In this document: positions 1 to 6,870 of the stretch, piece after piece
Numbering within the stretch: the stretch's first letter is position 1
Layout: each line of letters starts with the position of its first letter
Assembly (NCBI GenBank): GCA_020890945.1
Contig: JAJHPK010000065.1
Coordinates: 1 to 37,059 of the forward strand
Direction of reading: 5' to 3'
DNA from: Nitrosomonas sp.
GTDB taxonomy: Bacteria > Pseudomonadota > Gammaproteobacteria > Burkholderiales > Nitrosomonadaceae
Length of the DNA: 37,059 bases
Translations under genes and position numbers: made by a program
Notes under the pieces: generated by a model
What the model was told of the DNA's origin: nothing
Seen by the model: the letters and a program-made list of their open reading frames with translations, nothing else
The model's database searches: none

Positions 1-228
1 CGCTTGTTGGTGAAGAAAATGAATAAATAAATCAATAACAAAAATTAATATTCCTATCACATTGAAATTGTTATGAATTTTCCACAATTTGCTATCTTCT
101 GTCCTATTTCCGATTTTTTTGATAAATAAACCCTCTATTTTTAAAATAATGCCATCCTTCAAAAAAAGAATTTGTTAATGTATGTAGAGATAACTACAAA
201 AATCATAAAAACATAATTACAGGGATAA

Positions 229-339
229 TCAATCATATAAAACTCCTTTCTTCCATTTGCACACATCGTCTAAAAGGTCAGTTAACTTGTAGGGTTTGTC
301 CTTCGGTTTAGATTGCCTAACGATGTTATCTGTCAGCAT
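229..339 (-). pseudogene. N-terminal stump of a tRNA-type (P4-like) integrase
   Basis: Reading the minus strand from an ATG at 339 gives a 36-codon frame ending in TGA. Its first 21 residues contain LTDNIVRQ and KPKDKPYKLTD, which match the start of the arm-binding domain (DUF4102 type) of P4-family tyrosine integrases. After KLTD the usual GGGLYL segment is absent and the similarity stops, so only the beginning of the gene survives. The stump lies about 140 bases beyond the 3' end of tRNA-Leu and points the same way, which is the normal position of an integrase in an element inserted at a tRNA 3' end. I infer a decayed integrative element. Bases 1-228 contain no other gene that I recognise. 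Confidence 0.6.
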
Positions 340-365
340 TTATTGGTATCTAATTTGTTGGTATC
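338..365. repeat. Spaced direct repeat upstream of the integrase stump
   Basis: ATTTATTGGTATC (338-350) and ATTTGTTGGTATC (353-365) are two 13-base copies differing at one position and spaced 15 bases apart. They lie immediately upstream of the integrase start and overlap its first codon. TTGGTATC-type repeats in front of tRNA-type integrases fit arm-type integrase binding sites, but that role is inferred. Confidence 0.4.
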
Positions 366-477
366 AAAAGCACCATACTACAGACTCTTTATGATACAGC
401 CTGAATCTATCTATTCCTGTTAAAGCTAGTTAATTCAAGGAATTTGATACGGTGTGAAGCTATTTGAAATTTGTATT

Positions 478-567
478 TGGTGCCCGGAGCCGGAGTCGAA
501 CCGGCACGGGCGGTTTAAGCCCGAGGGATTTTAAGTCCCTTGTGTCTACCTATTTCACCACCCGGGC
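478..567 (-). tRNA. tRNA-Leu (anticodon UAA)
   Basis: The minus strand folds as a class II tRNA. The acceptor strand GCCCGGG (567-561) pairs with the 3' strand at 488-482 with one G-U pair. The anticodon stem AGGGA/TCCCT encloses a 7-base loop CTTAAAA with anticodon TAA at 533-531. A long variable arm typical of Leu tRNAs follows, then a GCCGG-TTCGACT-CCGGC T-arm. Discriminator A and an encoded CCA (480-478) close the gene. An integrase stump follows its 3' end, and an IS1-like transposon begins 119 bases upstream of its 5' end. Confidence 0.97.
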
Positions 568-677
568 GATCAAATTGAAATGCAATTTACTTCAAATATG
601 CATGATTAACAAGTGAAGTGAAATTTCAGGCGGCATTATAACCCGAATATAGGGCATTTTAATATGAATTATTCATT

Positions 678-685
678 TGAAATGC
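678..685. repeat. Target site duplication, left copy
   Basis: TGAAATGC directly abuts the left inverted repeat and is identical to 3938-3945 beyond the right end. Confidence 0.88.
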
Positions 686-704
686 GGTAGTGTCTCAGTT
701 TGAA
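686..704 (+). repeat. Left terminal inverted repeat of the IS1-like transposon
   Basis: The 19 bases GGTAGTGTCTCAGTTTGAA are a perfect inverted match to 3919-3937; similarity ends at base 20. The transposase stop codon (TGA, 697-695) lies inside this repeat, so the coding end and the transposon end overlap. Confidence 0.92.
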
Positions 705-1591
705 TTTTTTGTTTTGTATTTACCCCTGCTTCTATCTTTCAATGATTCTTTGGCATCAATTAAAGCAACAACATTATTCATAGACCATAGAGTATTTGAA
801 ACACCTGCCGCCATAGCTGGGGTTGTTTTCAATGTTTTGTGAATGCGCACAAAGTTATAGTGCATGAAGTGCAATGCCACAGCATGAGCTAAGTTTTCTA
901 TCTTCTTGCTGAATCCGTTGGTTAATCTGGTGAATCTGCGCATTCCCATGCGCATAGTTAAATTGTTGCGTTCAACGTAGCTTGTGGATATGTGATCAAT
1001 ATCAGGATTGCCAGCCATCACACGCTTTTCTGAGCTAACGAATGATGCCGGACTGTAGCGTTTTTGTCCTTTGGTTTCTTCCCCATAAATCTTAACCAGC
1101 ATTGCATAATCAATGGCTCCACCAAAGAATTGTTCAACTGTATTTATATAGCATCCATAACCATCAGTTGTTAATTGAATGCGATCACTCAAACGGCTTG
1201 CCAGATCACCGATGAATGCTTCCGCATATTCATAGTCACGGCGGCCAACTAACCATGATATAGCTAGTTTTGAATCTGCATCAATTGCTGTCCAAGTATA
1301 AACATCGCCATAGCCAAGAATGCCTTTATCTGCTGGCGCTACATTCTTTTCTTTTGAGTAACAGAATGACCAAATCTCATCACATTGAACGCGCTTGCTT
1401 TTGATATTCACTAAATGCTCGTTTTGATACTCTGCACAAACGATGCCTGCATCAACTAACAATTTTGTCACGGTATTGATAGACACATCGGCAATCCGCG
1501 AAACTGAACGCATTGAGCTACCTTCTACCAGCATTGTTAGAATAATTGCGCGTTTTTCAATTGACAGTTTATTCATTTCTGTCTCAAGCAT
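695..1591 (-). CDS. IS1 family transposase (single-ORF type)
   Basis: This 298-aa DDE transposase moves the surrounding element. Residues about 27-46 look like a helix-turn-helix. Acidic catalytic candidates are D71 in CDEIWSF, D143 in TTDG and E207 in YVERNN, followed by the conserved MRMGMRRFTRLTNGFSKK and HFMHYNFVRIHKTL blocks. Classical IS1 makes its transposase by a frameshift between two reading frames; here it is one continuous frame, as in the single-ORF branch of the family. ATG at 1591 gives the longest protein, and a second ATG five codons in (1576) is equally possible. It is divergent from the higB operon; its stop lies in the left terminal repeat. The frame is intact, so activity is plausible. 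Assignment to IS1 rather than IS1595 is by remembered sequence pattern, not a search. Confidence 0.88.
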   Translation of the reverse strand: MLETEMNKLSIEKRAIILTMLVEGSSMRSVSRIADVSINTVTKLLVDAGIVCAEYQNEHLVNIKSKRVQCDEIWSFCYSKEKNVAPADKGILGYGDVYTWTAIDADSKLAISWLVGRRDYEYAEAFIGDLASRLSDRIQLTTDGYGCYINTVEQFFGGAIDYAMLVKIYGEETKGQKRYSPASFVSSEKRVMAGNPDIDHISTSYVERNNLTMRMGMRRFTRLTNGFSKKIENLAHAVALHFMHYNFVRIHKTLKTTPAMAAGVSNTLWSMNNVVALIDAKESLKDRSRGKYKTKNSN

Positions 1592-1663
1592 TTAGTTCAT
1601 GTTGAAATTATACACTATCAATAGCAAAGGTCAAGCATATAGTTCAGTTTAACGCTATGCGTT

Positions 1664-1702
1664 CAGTAATACATTTACAAATAAATATAATTACTGTATG
1701 AT
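1664..1702 (+). promoter_or_regulatory. Promoter and candidate operator of the higBA cargo operon
   Basis: TTTACA (1674-1679), a 17-base spacer and TATGAT (1697-1702) form a good sigma-70-type promoter. The expected transcription start, about seven bases after the -10 box, falls on or next to the higB ATG (1709), and no Shine-Dalgarno sequence precedes that ATG, so the message may be leaderless. An inverted repeat CAGTAAT (1664-1670) / ATTACTG (1690-1696) brackets the -35 box and spacer, a sensible place for HigA autorepression. Confidence 0.55.
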
Positions 1703-1708
1703 TGTTTT

Positions 1709-2008
1709 ATGGAGATTGAGTTTAAAGATCAAGGTTTAGAATTAATAGAAACTGAAAAAGCTGCAGAAAGCGGTCTTCCAGTATCTATTATTAAATCATG
1801 CAGAAAAAAACTCGTATTTTTGAGAAGCGCGACAGACGAAAGAACTCTTAGAGAGTGGAAAAGTCTACATTACGAAAAATTGAGTGGTGATAAAGAAGGG
1901 CTAAGATCAATACGATTAAATGACCAATGGAGGCTAGTGTTTGAAATGGATACAAAATGCAATCCTAACAAAATCACAGTCATATGTATTGAAGATTATC
2001 ACAAATAA
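1709..2008 (+). CDS. higB: HigB-type toxin (RelE/ParE superfamily)
   Basis: This 99-aa protein has the length and layout of HigB toxins: a helical first half, then the conserved segments SLHYEKLSGD and SIRLNDQWRLVFEMD and a final strand ITVICIEDYHK. HigB toxins cleave mRNA on the ribosome and are neutralised by HigA. The toxin gene comes first, the characteristic higBA order, with 23 bases to the antitoxin ATG. The ATG at 1709 has no ribosome-binding site upstream and sits at the predicted transcription start. It is cargo of the IS1-like element and could stabilise the element in the host, which is inference. Confidence 0.88.
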   Translation: MEIEFKDQGLELIETEKAAESGLPVSIIKSCRKKLVFLRSATDERTLREWKSLHYEKLSGDKEGLRSIRLNDQWRLVFEMDTKCNPNKITVICIEDYHK

Positions 2009-2031
2009 ATATAAAGATTAAAGGCTTAAAT

Positions 2032-3156
2032 ATGGATACCACTACAAACGATAACTGGGTTCCTCACCCTGGAGAATTCATTAAAGAGGAGATAGATGAG
2101 CGAGGATGGAGTCAACGTGACTTGGCATTTATTCTTGGTTGCCCTGAACAGGCAATAAATATGCTTGTTTCCGGGAAGCGTGGGATCAGCCCTGAAATGG
2201 CTAAAGCACTTGGAGATGCATTTGGTGTTCCTGCTGATCTTTTTTCAAATTTGCAACGTACATTTGATCTAGCTAACGCACGCGACCCTAATCCCGGGAT
2301 TGCTAAACGTGCACGCATACAATCCGAGTACCCTGTTAGAGAGATGATAAAGCGAGGCTGGTTAGAAGACACTGATGCAATAATGTTAGAAGCACAAATG
2401 GCAAGATTCTTTAATGTACCTAATATTAATGATGTTCCTCATCTCGATCATGCCGCAAAAAAAACTAATTACGATGAAGTGCTATCTGAACAATTGGCGT
2501 GGCTATTTCGTGTTAAACAAATAGCAAAATCTATATCTGTTACTGCCAAATACTCCGAGAAATTACTCAGGAATGCTGTAATAAAATTGAAACATTTATT
2601 GGTTGACCCTGAATCGATCAGAGAAATACCGCGCATTCTTTCAGAAACTGGCGTGAGGTTTATACTCGTTGAATCTCTTCCTGGTTCAAAAATTGATGGC
2701 GTATGTTTTTGGCTAAATAATGAATCTCCTGTTATTGGAATGTCCTTACAGAAAGATCGTATTGATAATTTCTGGTTTGTATTGCGACATGAGATAGAAC
2801 ACGTTTTGTGCGGACATGGTAAAACTAAAGAAATTATTGACTCTGATATATTCGAGAATATAGATAAAGAGATAAACGAGGATGAACAAATAGCGAATAC
2901 TGCAGCATCAGATTTTTGTGCTCCAATAAAAGAAATGGATTCATTTGTGGCTAGAAAATCTCCATTTTTTTCAGAAAAAGATATTCTTGCTTTCGCAAAA
3001 ATTATGCAGGTACATCCTGGGTTAGTTGTTGGTCAATTACATGCTCGTACTAAGAGATATGAATTATTTAGAAAATACTTAGTTAAAATACGTCAATTCG
3101 CATTACAAGAATCGATAAAAGACGGATGGGGCGAACCATTCCCTGTGGATATTTAA
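2032..3156 (+). CDS. higA: HigA-type antitoxin fused to an ImmA/IrrE-like zinc peptidase domain
   Basis: The 374-aa protein has two parts. Residues about 10-75 form an XRE helix-turn-helix with the HigA hallmarks HPGEFIKEE and LVSGKRGISPEMAKALGDAFG. Residues about 195-330 form an ImmA/IrrE-type metallopeptidase with HEIEH (253-257) and a downstream candidate zinc ligand E285 in DEQIANTAASDF. Plain HigA antitoxins are about 100 aa; this is the long form. It should bind HigB and repress the operon, and the peptidase part could sense stress or cut a repressor, as ImmA and IrrE do in other systems. Which activity operates here is not shown by sequence. It lies between higB and a 158-aa unknown gene whose start is 10 bases downstream, so the three are probably co-transcribed. 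Confidence 0.85.
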   Translation: MDTTTNDNWVPHPGEFIKEEIDERGWSQRDLAFILGCPEQAINMLVSGKRGISPEMAKALGDAFGVPADLFSNLQRTFDLANARDPNPGIAKRARIQSEYPVREMIKRGWLEDTDAIMLEAQMARFFNVPNINDVPHLDHAAKKTNYDEVLSEQLAWLFRVKQIAKSISVTAKYSEKLLRNAVIKLKHLLVDPESIREIPRILSETGVRFILVESLPGSKIDGVCFWLNNESPVIGMSLQKDRIDNFWFVLRHEIEHVLCGHGKTKEIIDSDIFENIDKEINEDEQIANTAASDFCAPIKEMDSFVARKSPFFSEKDILAFAKIMQVHPGLVVGQLHARTKRYELFRKYLVKIRQFALQESIKDGWGEPFPVDI

Positions 3157-3166
3157 AGGAACTGCT

Positions 3167-3643
3167 ATGAACTATGCAGAACAAATGCAAAAAATATGGA
3201 ATGAATATCAAGATGCAGGTATGCCTATTCCTGCAACATCAAGAGATGTTGCTGCTTGGGCAATACACAAAGGTCTTTGGAAACCGCGCCCTGCTGATAT
3301 TGTTTCTCAATGTGCAGATGATCTTTCTAGAGCATTAAGAGAGGAATATAGAACAGATAAAAATGGGCGACGCTATAGATCAAAGCATGCAGTAAGAATT
3401 AATTCTGGAGGCACGCAATTAACATTCTGGGCGGATATAGATTCAGCCCCACGCTCTCATATGGAGAAAGCGTTCGCACAGAGACGGCGGCAGATAATTG
3501 GGGATTGCTATCAGCTAAAAACAGACGTGGATTGCTATAACAATGCTCATTCATCAGAGCCTCCAATTAATCTGGTTCTTGATTTTACGATGGACGTAAA
3601 AGAAATAGATGTAATGAACGGTTTTGATCAAAAGTCAGCTTAG
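3167..3643 (+). CDS. Unknown cargo protein downstream of higA
   Basis: This 158-aa protein has no motif that I can name. It is soluble, with no signal peptide or membrane segment. It has an aromatic, Pro-rich stretch early (AWAIHKGLWKPRPADI, about residues 30-45), a basic central part (YRTDKNGRRYRSKHAV) and an acidic end. AGGA lies just before the ATG. The gene follows higA by 10 bases and overlaps the convergent 77-aa gene by 4 bases at its stop. Its position makes it a likely third member of the higBA-peptidase operon. Its job is unknown: it could be a modulator of the toxin system or a substrate of the peptidase domain. Confidence 0.7.
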   Translation: MNYAEQMQKIWNEYQDAGMPIPATSRDVAAWAIHKGLWKPRPADIVSQCADDLSRALREEYRTDKNGRRYRSKHAVRINSGGTQLTFWADIDSAPRSHMEKAFAQRRRQIIGDCYQLKTDVDCYNNAHSSEPPINLVLDFTMDVKEIDVMNGFDQKSA

Positions 3644-3873
3644 CAGTTCTTTTTCCAACGTGCTTCAGCAGCTGTTCTTGCAATATCTGCACGTTCCTCT
3701 GGGGTGAGCTTCTCCGCCCTAGACTTACCTCCTTTAAGGCCACCACGCCGCCCTGATTCAATGGCTGCTTTTTTCTTTTCGTCGATTTCTTCAGGCTGAA
3801 TTTCACCTGTAGCCTCATCAACGATGCGCTTTGCCAGTTGATTCAAATCCATTTTTTTGGGTCGTTTACTCAT
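3640..3873 (-). CDS. Small basic Lys/Gly-rich protein, cargo of the transposon
   Basis: This 77-aa protein is very basic. After a short N-terminal segment (MSKRPKKMDLNQLAKRIVD) it carries the repeated-looking block GRRGGLKGGKSRAEKLTPEE and then RADIARTAAEARW. This Gly-Gly-Lys-x-Arg-Ala / LTPEER / ARxAAxxRW pattern recurs in small proteins often called histone-like or RNA-binding, though their function is mostly untested. It is read toward the higBA operon, overlapping the end of the 158-aa gene by 4 bases, and starts 45 bases inside the right terminal repeat. Nucleic-acid binding is inferred from charge only. Confidence 0.7.
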   Translation of the reverse strand: MSKRPKKMDLNQLAKRIVDEATGEIQPEEIDEKKKAAIESGRRGGLKGGKSRAEKLTPEERADIARTAAEARWKKNC

Positions 3874-3918
3874 GCAGCTATGATAGCATTGATGTAAACA
3901 AGTTCAACTGTGGCAAAT

Positions 3919-3937
3919 TTCAAACTGAGACACTACC
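3919..3937 (-). repeat. Right terminal inverted repeat of the IS1-like transposon
   Basis: It is a perfect 19-base inverted copy of 686-704, with the outermost base at 3937. Confidence 0.92.
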
Positions 3938-3945
3938 TGAAATGC
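3938..3945. repeat. Target site duplication, right copy
   Basis: TGAAATGC is identical to 678-685. Removing 686-3945 restores the uninterrupted ancestral sequence between tRNA-Leu and the DUF4139 gene. Confidence 0.88.
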
Positions 3946-4027
3946 TGTCTACGCCTGGTAAGCTTTATTCGAACTCATTTTCAACCACTCATCATTCGAT
4001 TTCTAATCATTACATTTACTTTCTCAT

Positions 4028-5539
4028 ATGCCATACCACAGTGATATAAAAATAAATTCTTTCTTAATCAGAATATTACAGAGAAAGATTCTTTCATCTT
4101 TTTCTGTAGCAGTGATTGGGATTTTATTGATCATTAACGCAGATACTTTTGCTACTTCTATGGATAACCAAGAAAAGACTTCCACAACACAGGATCAGAA
4201 AAACGTCGCGATCACGATCTATAACGAAAATCTGGCATTAGTAAAAGATTTGCGTCACATTAAGTTGGACTCAGATTTAAATCGTCTGGCGTGGCGTGAT
4301 GTTTCTGCGCAGATTCGTCCAGAAACGGCGATATTGCGAAGCCTGAACCATTCGAGTGAGTTTCGTTTAGTGGAACAAAATTTTGATTTTGATCTGCTGA
4401 CACCGACTAAGCTATTAGAAAAATATCGTGGACAAGAAATTGTTGTGATTCGTACAAACCCTGCTTCTGGGGTTGAAACGAAAGAAACGGCTACCGTACT
4501 TGCTACGAATGAAGGCATTGTGCTGAAATTTGGTGATCGCATTGAAACCGATATTTCTGGTCGGCTGGTATTTCCTGGAGTACCCAATCATTTACGGGAT
4601 AGGCCGACCTTACTACTTTCTTTACTCAATTCTGCGAAAGAAGCACATGATTTTGAACTTTCTTACCTCACGTCTGGATTGTCTTGGCACGCCGATTATG
4701 TCGCGGCACTAAATGAAAAAGACAATGTTTTGGATTTGAATGGATTAGTGACATTAACCAACCAGAGTGGCGCTGCTTATCGTGACGCGCAATTACAATT
4801 GGTTGCGGGTGATGTCAATCAAGTACAGCCAGCACTGGGAAGATCGACCAAAATGATGGAAATGACAGCAATGGCCGCGGCCGATGCGCCACAAATGAAA
4901 CAAGAATCATTTTTTGACTATCATTTATACACATTGCAACATCCGACTACGCTATCCGAAAATCAAACTAAGCAAGTATCATTGATGTCAGCGGTAAATG
5001 TACCTTTAACAAAAGAATATTTATTGCAAGGCGCAGATTACTATTATTCAGGACAACATGGCACGATTGAACAAAAAAAATCGGTCGGGGTATATATCAG
5101 CTTCATGAATAAAGGAAAAGGGTTAGGCATTCCATTACCGAAAGGTGTAATACGTGTGTACAAAAAAGATTTAGCGGGAAATAGTCAATTTGTAGGTGAA
5201 GATCGAATCGAACATACTCCGAATAATGAGTTAATTCGTTTGAAACTGGGTAATGCGTTTGATATCACAGCGAATAAACTACAAACAGATTTTCAGCAGA
5301 TCTCTGCGAATATGCCAAATCAAGCGGGCGTCTTTGAGAGTGCTTATAAAATTACTATAAAGAATGCCAAGAAAGAAGCAATAAAAGTACAAGTACAAGA
5401 ACCTATGCCTGGAGATTGGAAAATTCTATCGGAATCCTTGCCTCATGAAAAAAAATCAGCAAACACGGTGGAATGGAGCGTTCCTGTGGCTGCTGAAAGT
5501 GAAACAGTTCTAACGTATCGTGCACGCAACAAATACTGA
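4028..5539 (+). CDS. Secreted DUF4139-family protein
   Basis: This 503-aa protein begins with a basic N-region (residues 1-20) and a hydrophobic segment (SFSVAVIGILLIINADTFA, about 25-43), so it is probably exported to the periplasm or outer surface. The mature part is mostly beta-rich. It opens with VAITIYNENLALVKDLRHI and contains LTSGLSWHADYVAALNEKD and a C-terminal PGDWKILSESLPHEKK / WSVPVAAESETVLTYRARNKY block, the pattern of DUF4139 proteins. No enzyme activity is known to me for this family. The ATG at 4028 lacks a clear ribosome-binding site, but no later Met precedes the signal core, so I keep it. The gene stands alone, 83 bases right of the transposon's target duplication, so its promoter region may have been disrupted by that insertion. 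Confidence 0.8.
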   Translation: MPYHSDIKINSFLIRILQRKILSSFSVAVIGILLIINADTFATSMDNQEKTSTTQDQKNVAITIYNENLALVKDLRHIKLDSDLNRLAWRDVSAQIRPETAILRSLNHSSEFRLVEQNFDFDLLTPTKLLEKYRGQEIVVIRTNPASGVETKETATVLATNEGIVLKFGDRIETDISGRLVFPGVPNHLRDRPTLLLSLLNSAKEAHDFELSYLTSGLSWHADYVAALNEKDNVLDLNGLVTLTNQSGAAYRDAQLQLVAGDVNQVQPALGRSTKMMEMTAMAAADAPQMKQESFFDYHLYTLQHPTTLSENQTKQVSLMSAVNVPLTKEYLLQGADYYYSGQHGTIEQKKSVGVYISFMNKGKGLGIPLPKGVIRVYKKDLAGNSQFVGEDRIEHTPNNELIRLKLGNAFDITANKLQTDFQQISANMPNQAGVFESAYKITIKNAKKEAIKVQVQEPMPGDWKILSESLPHEKKSANTVEWSVPVAAESETVLTYRARNKY

Positions 5540-5746
5540 AATGATTTTTAGTTGACGATTAAACTATTTCTCAAACAACTGATATTATTTATACAAATAC
5601 CGTTTTTTTAGTGATGATAATGATCAAGAATGTTAAAGCAGCATCATATTTTTTAGTTTAAATAGCTATCGAGAGTGCTAAGGAATAGTAGTGCAATTCA
5701 TCAGCCGGATTTTTGTGAACGAGTTTTCTTGTATGAGACTGGATGG

Positions 5747-6037
5747 CGATGATTCATTGCTGAGTTTGCAAAAGCGATAGCGTGTTAAGGATTTGGCGAA
5801 GCATTCTCTATTCGTTATTTGAAATCTATAGAAAAACCGGGTAGGCCGGTCTGTGTGATAGTTAGATCATTGATACTGAGACGGTTATAGGATTTGAGTG
5901 ATGAAGAGATAGTATTGCAGTGGAAGTGCAATATTTACTCGCAAGCTTTTTGCAACATAAAAGAATTATAGCAGAAGCTGCCGTGTAATGGCGCGGAGTC
6001 GGTTTATTTTCGCAAGCGCATAAATATAGAAGAGTGA
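5747..6037 (+). pseudogene. Decayed IS5-type transposase fragment
   Basis: This is the main content of the gene-poor stretch 5540-6310. One forward frame, through several in-frame stops, reads FIAEFAKAIA, then EAFSIRY, EKPGRPV, DLSDEEIVLQWKCNIYSQAF, LPCNGAESVYFRKRI. This matches the order and spacing of the N-terminal half of IS5-like transposases (GRPxxPIRLMVGL, LSDExVVxxWxENPYxQYF, LPCxxSxLVxFRKRIG). The frame is kept throughout but broken by at least four stops (for example 5786, 5884, 5969, 6035), and the DDE catalytic part is missing. It is an old relic with no possible product. I see no gene in 5540-5746 or 6038-6262. Confidence 0.65.
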
Positions 6038-6310
6038 CGTTACATGAGAAGAAAATCTTGTGATCAATAGATAGCAAAACTCGATAATACGAAGATAAAA
6101 GTAGAGATCAAACGAGTATTTAAGCGTCCTAGAACATTAGGAGGGTCATTTTGTTTTTTTGTCACGAAAACTACGAATTTATTGGATTTCTTGATAGAAA
6201 TTTAAATTGCCGGAACATGCATTTTAATAGACAACAGTTTTTTCGAGTGAGTTTCCAAAAAATTGGTAGTCGATACTTTTTTAGCGTTAAATAACTGGAT
6301 AATTCGTAAC

Positions 6311-6751
6311 TTGCTTAAAAGTATACTCATCGTTTGCATTGGAAATATATGTAGAAGTCCAATGGCTGAAGGTTTATTTAAACAAGCACTTATAGCAGCC
6401 AACAAACCGGATTACGTAGTAAGCTCCGCTGGTCTTGGTGCTTTAGTGGGGTACCCGCCAGATTCAACCGCTTGTTATCTAATGATGGAAAAAGGTATAG
6501 ACATTTCGAGTTTTCGTGCTCGTCAATTAAACCAAGAAATGATTCGCAACTCAGAACTTATTTTGGTGATGGAGTTAAATCAGAAATATATTCTTGAAGA
6601 AAAGGTTCCATCTGCTAGGGGAAAAATTTTTCGGCTAGGTGAATGGGGAAAATTCGACATTACTGATCCGTATCAACAAGAAATCGAGTTTTTTGAAAGA
6701 ACACTGTCATTAATTGAGAAAGGTGTACTTCAGTGGATCGAAAAGTTTTAA
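6311..6751 (+). CDS. Low-molecular-weight protein tyrosine phosphatase
   Basis: This cytoplasmic phosphatase removes phosphate from tyrosine (or arginine) residues. The N-terminal P-loop CIGNICRSP (Cys-x5-Arg) provides the nucleophile, and the late DITDPYQQ supplies the Asp of the DP loop that acts as general acid. The protein is about 146 aa from the TTG at 6311, close to Wzb-type enzymes, which begin a few residues before the P-loop. The frame stays open to a TTG at 6263, which would add 16 residues; no ATG exists in the frame before the P-loop. Wzb-type enzymes usually sit beside a tyrosine kinase and polysaccharide genes, but none are here, so its partner is unknown. Confidence 0.85.
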   Translation: MLKSILIVCIGNICRSPMAEGLFKQALIAANKPDYVVSSAGLGALVGYPPDSTACYLMMEKGIDISSFRARQLNQEMIRNSELILVMELNQKYILEEKVPSARGKIFRLGEWGKFDITDPYQQEIEFFERTLSLIEKGVLQWIEKF

Positions 6752-6870
6752 CGTAATTATGGCATCTGATAATATCACCGGATATGATTAATTGATTTTA
6801 ATCTGAATAATTGTTTTAAAATTAAAAATAATAGAATAAGAGACTTCTGCGTGTAAATGATTATTTATCG

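Larger units (their letters stand above)
686..3937. mobile_element. IS1-like transposon carrying higBA and two cargo genes
   Basis: Both boundaries are visible. The left end GGTAGTGTCTCAGTTTGAA (686-704) recurs perfectly inverted at 3919-3937, and the element is flanked on both sides by TGAAATGC (678-685 and 3938-3945), an 8-bp target duplication. The 3252-bp element holds one transposase gene at the left end and four passenger genes: higB, a long higA, an unknown 158-aa gene and a 77-aa basic protein. IS1 elements characteristically make 8-9 bp duplications and have ends starting with GG, which agrees with the transposase type. Perfect ends, matching duplications and open frames suggest recent and possibly still active transposition. 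In function it is an insertion sequence with passengers rather than a composite transposon, since there is only one transposase. Confidence 0.9.

Noticed and set aside
2032-3156. Reading the HTH-peptidase protein as a phage CI-type repressor
   Set aside because: HPGEFIKEE and SGKRGISPEMAKAL are HigA features, and a HigB toxin gene lies directly upstream.
686-3937. Composite transposon with two IS copies
   Set aside because: Only one transposase gene is present and the two 19-bp ends are single terminal repeats.
3831-4049. 72-codon plus-strand frame spanning the right end of the transposon
   Set aside because: It crosses the insertion junction, is antisense to the 77-aa gene and has no family signature.
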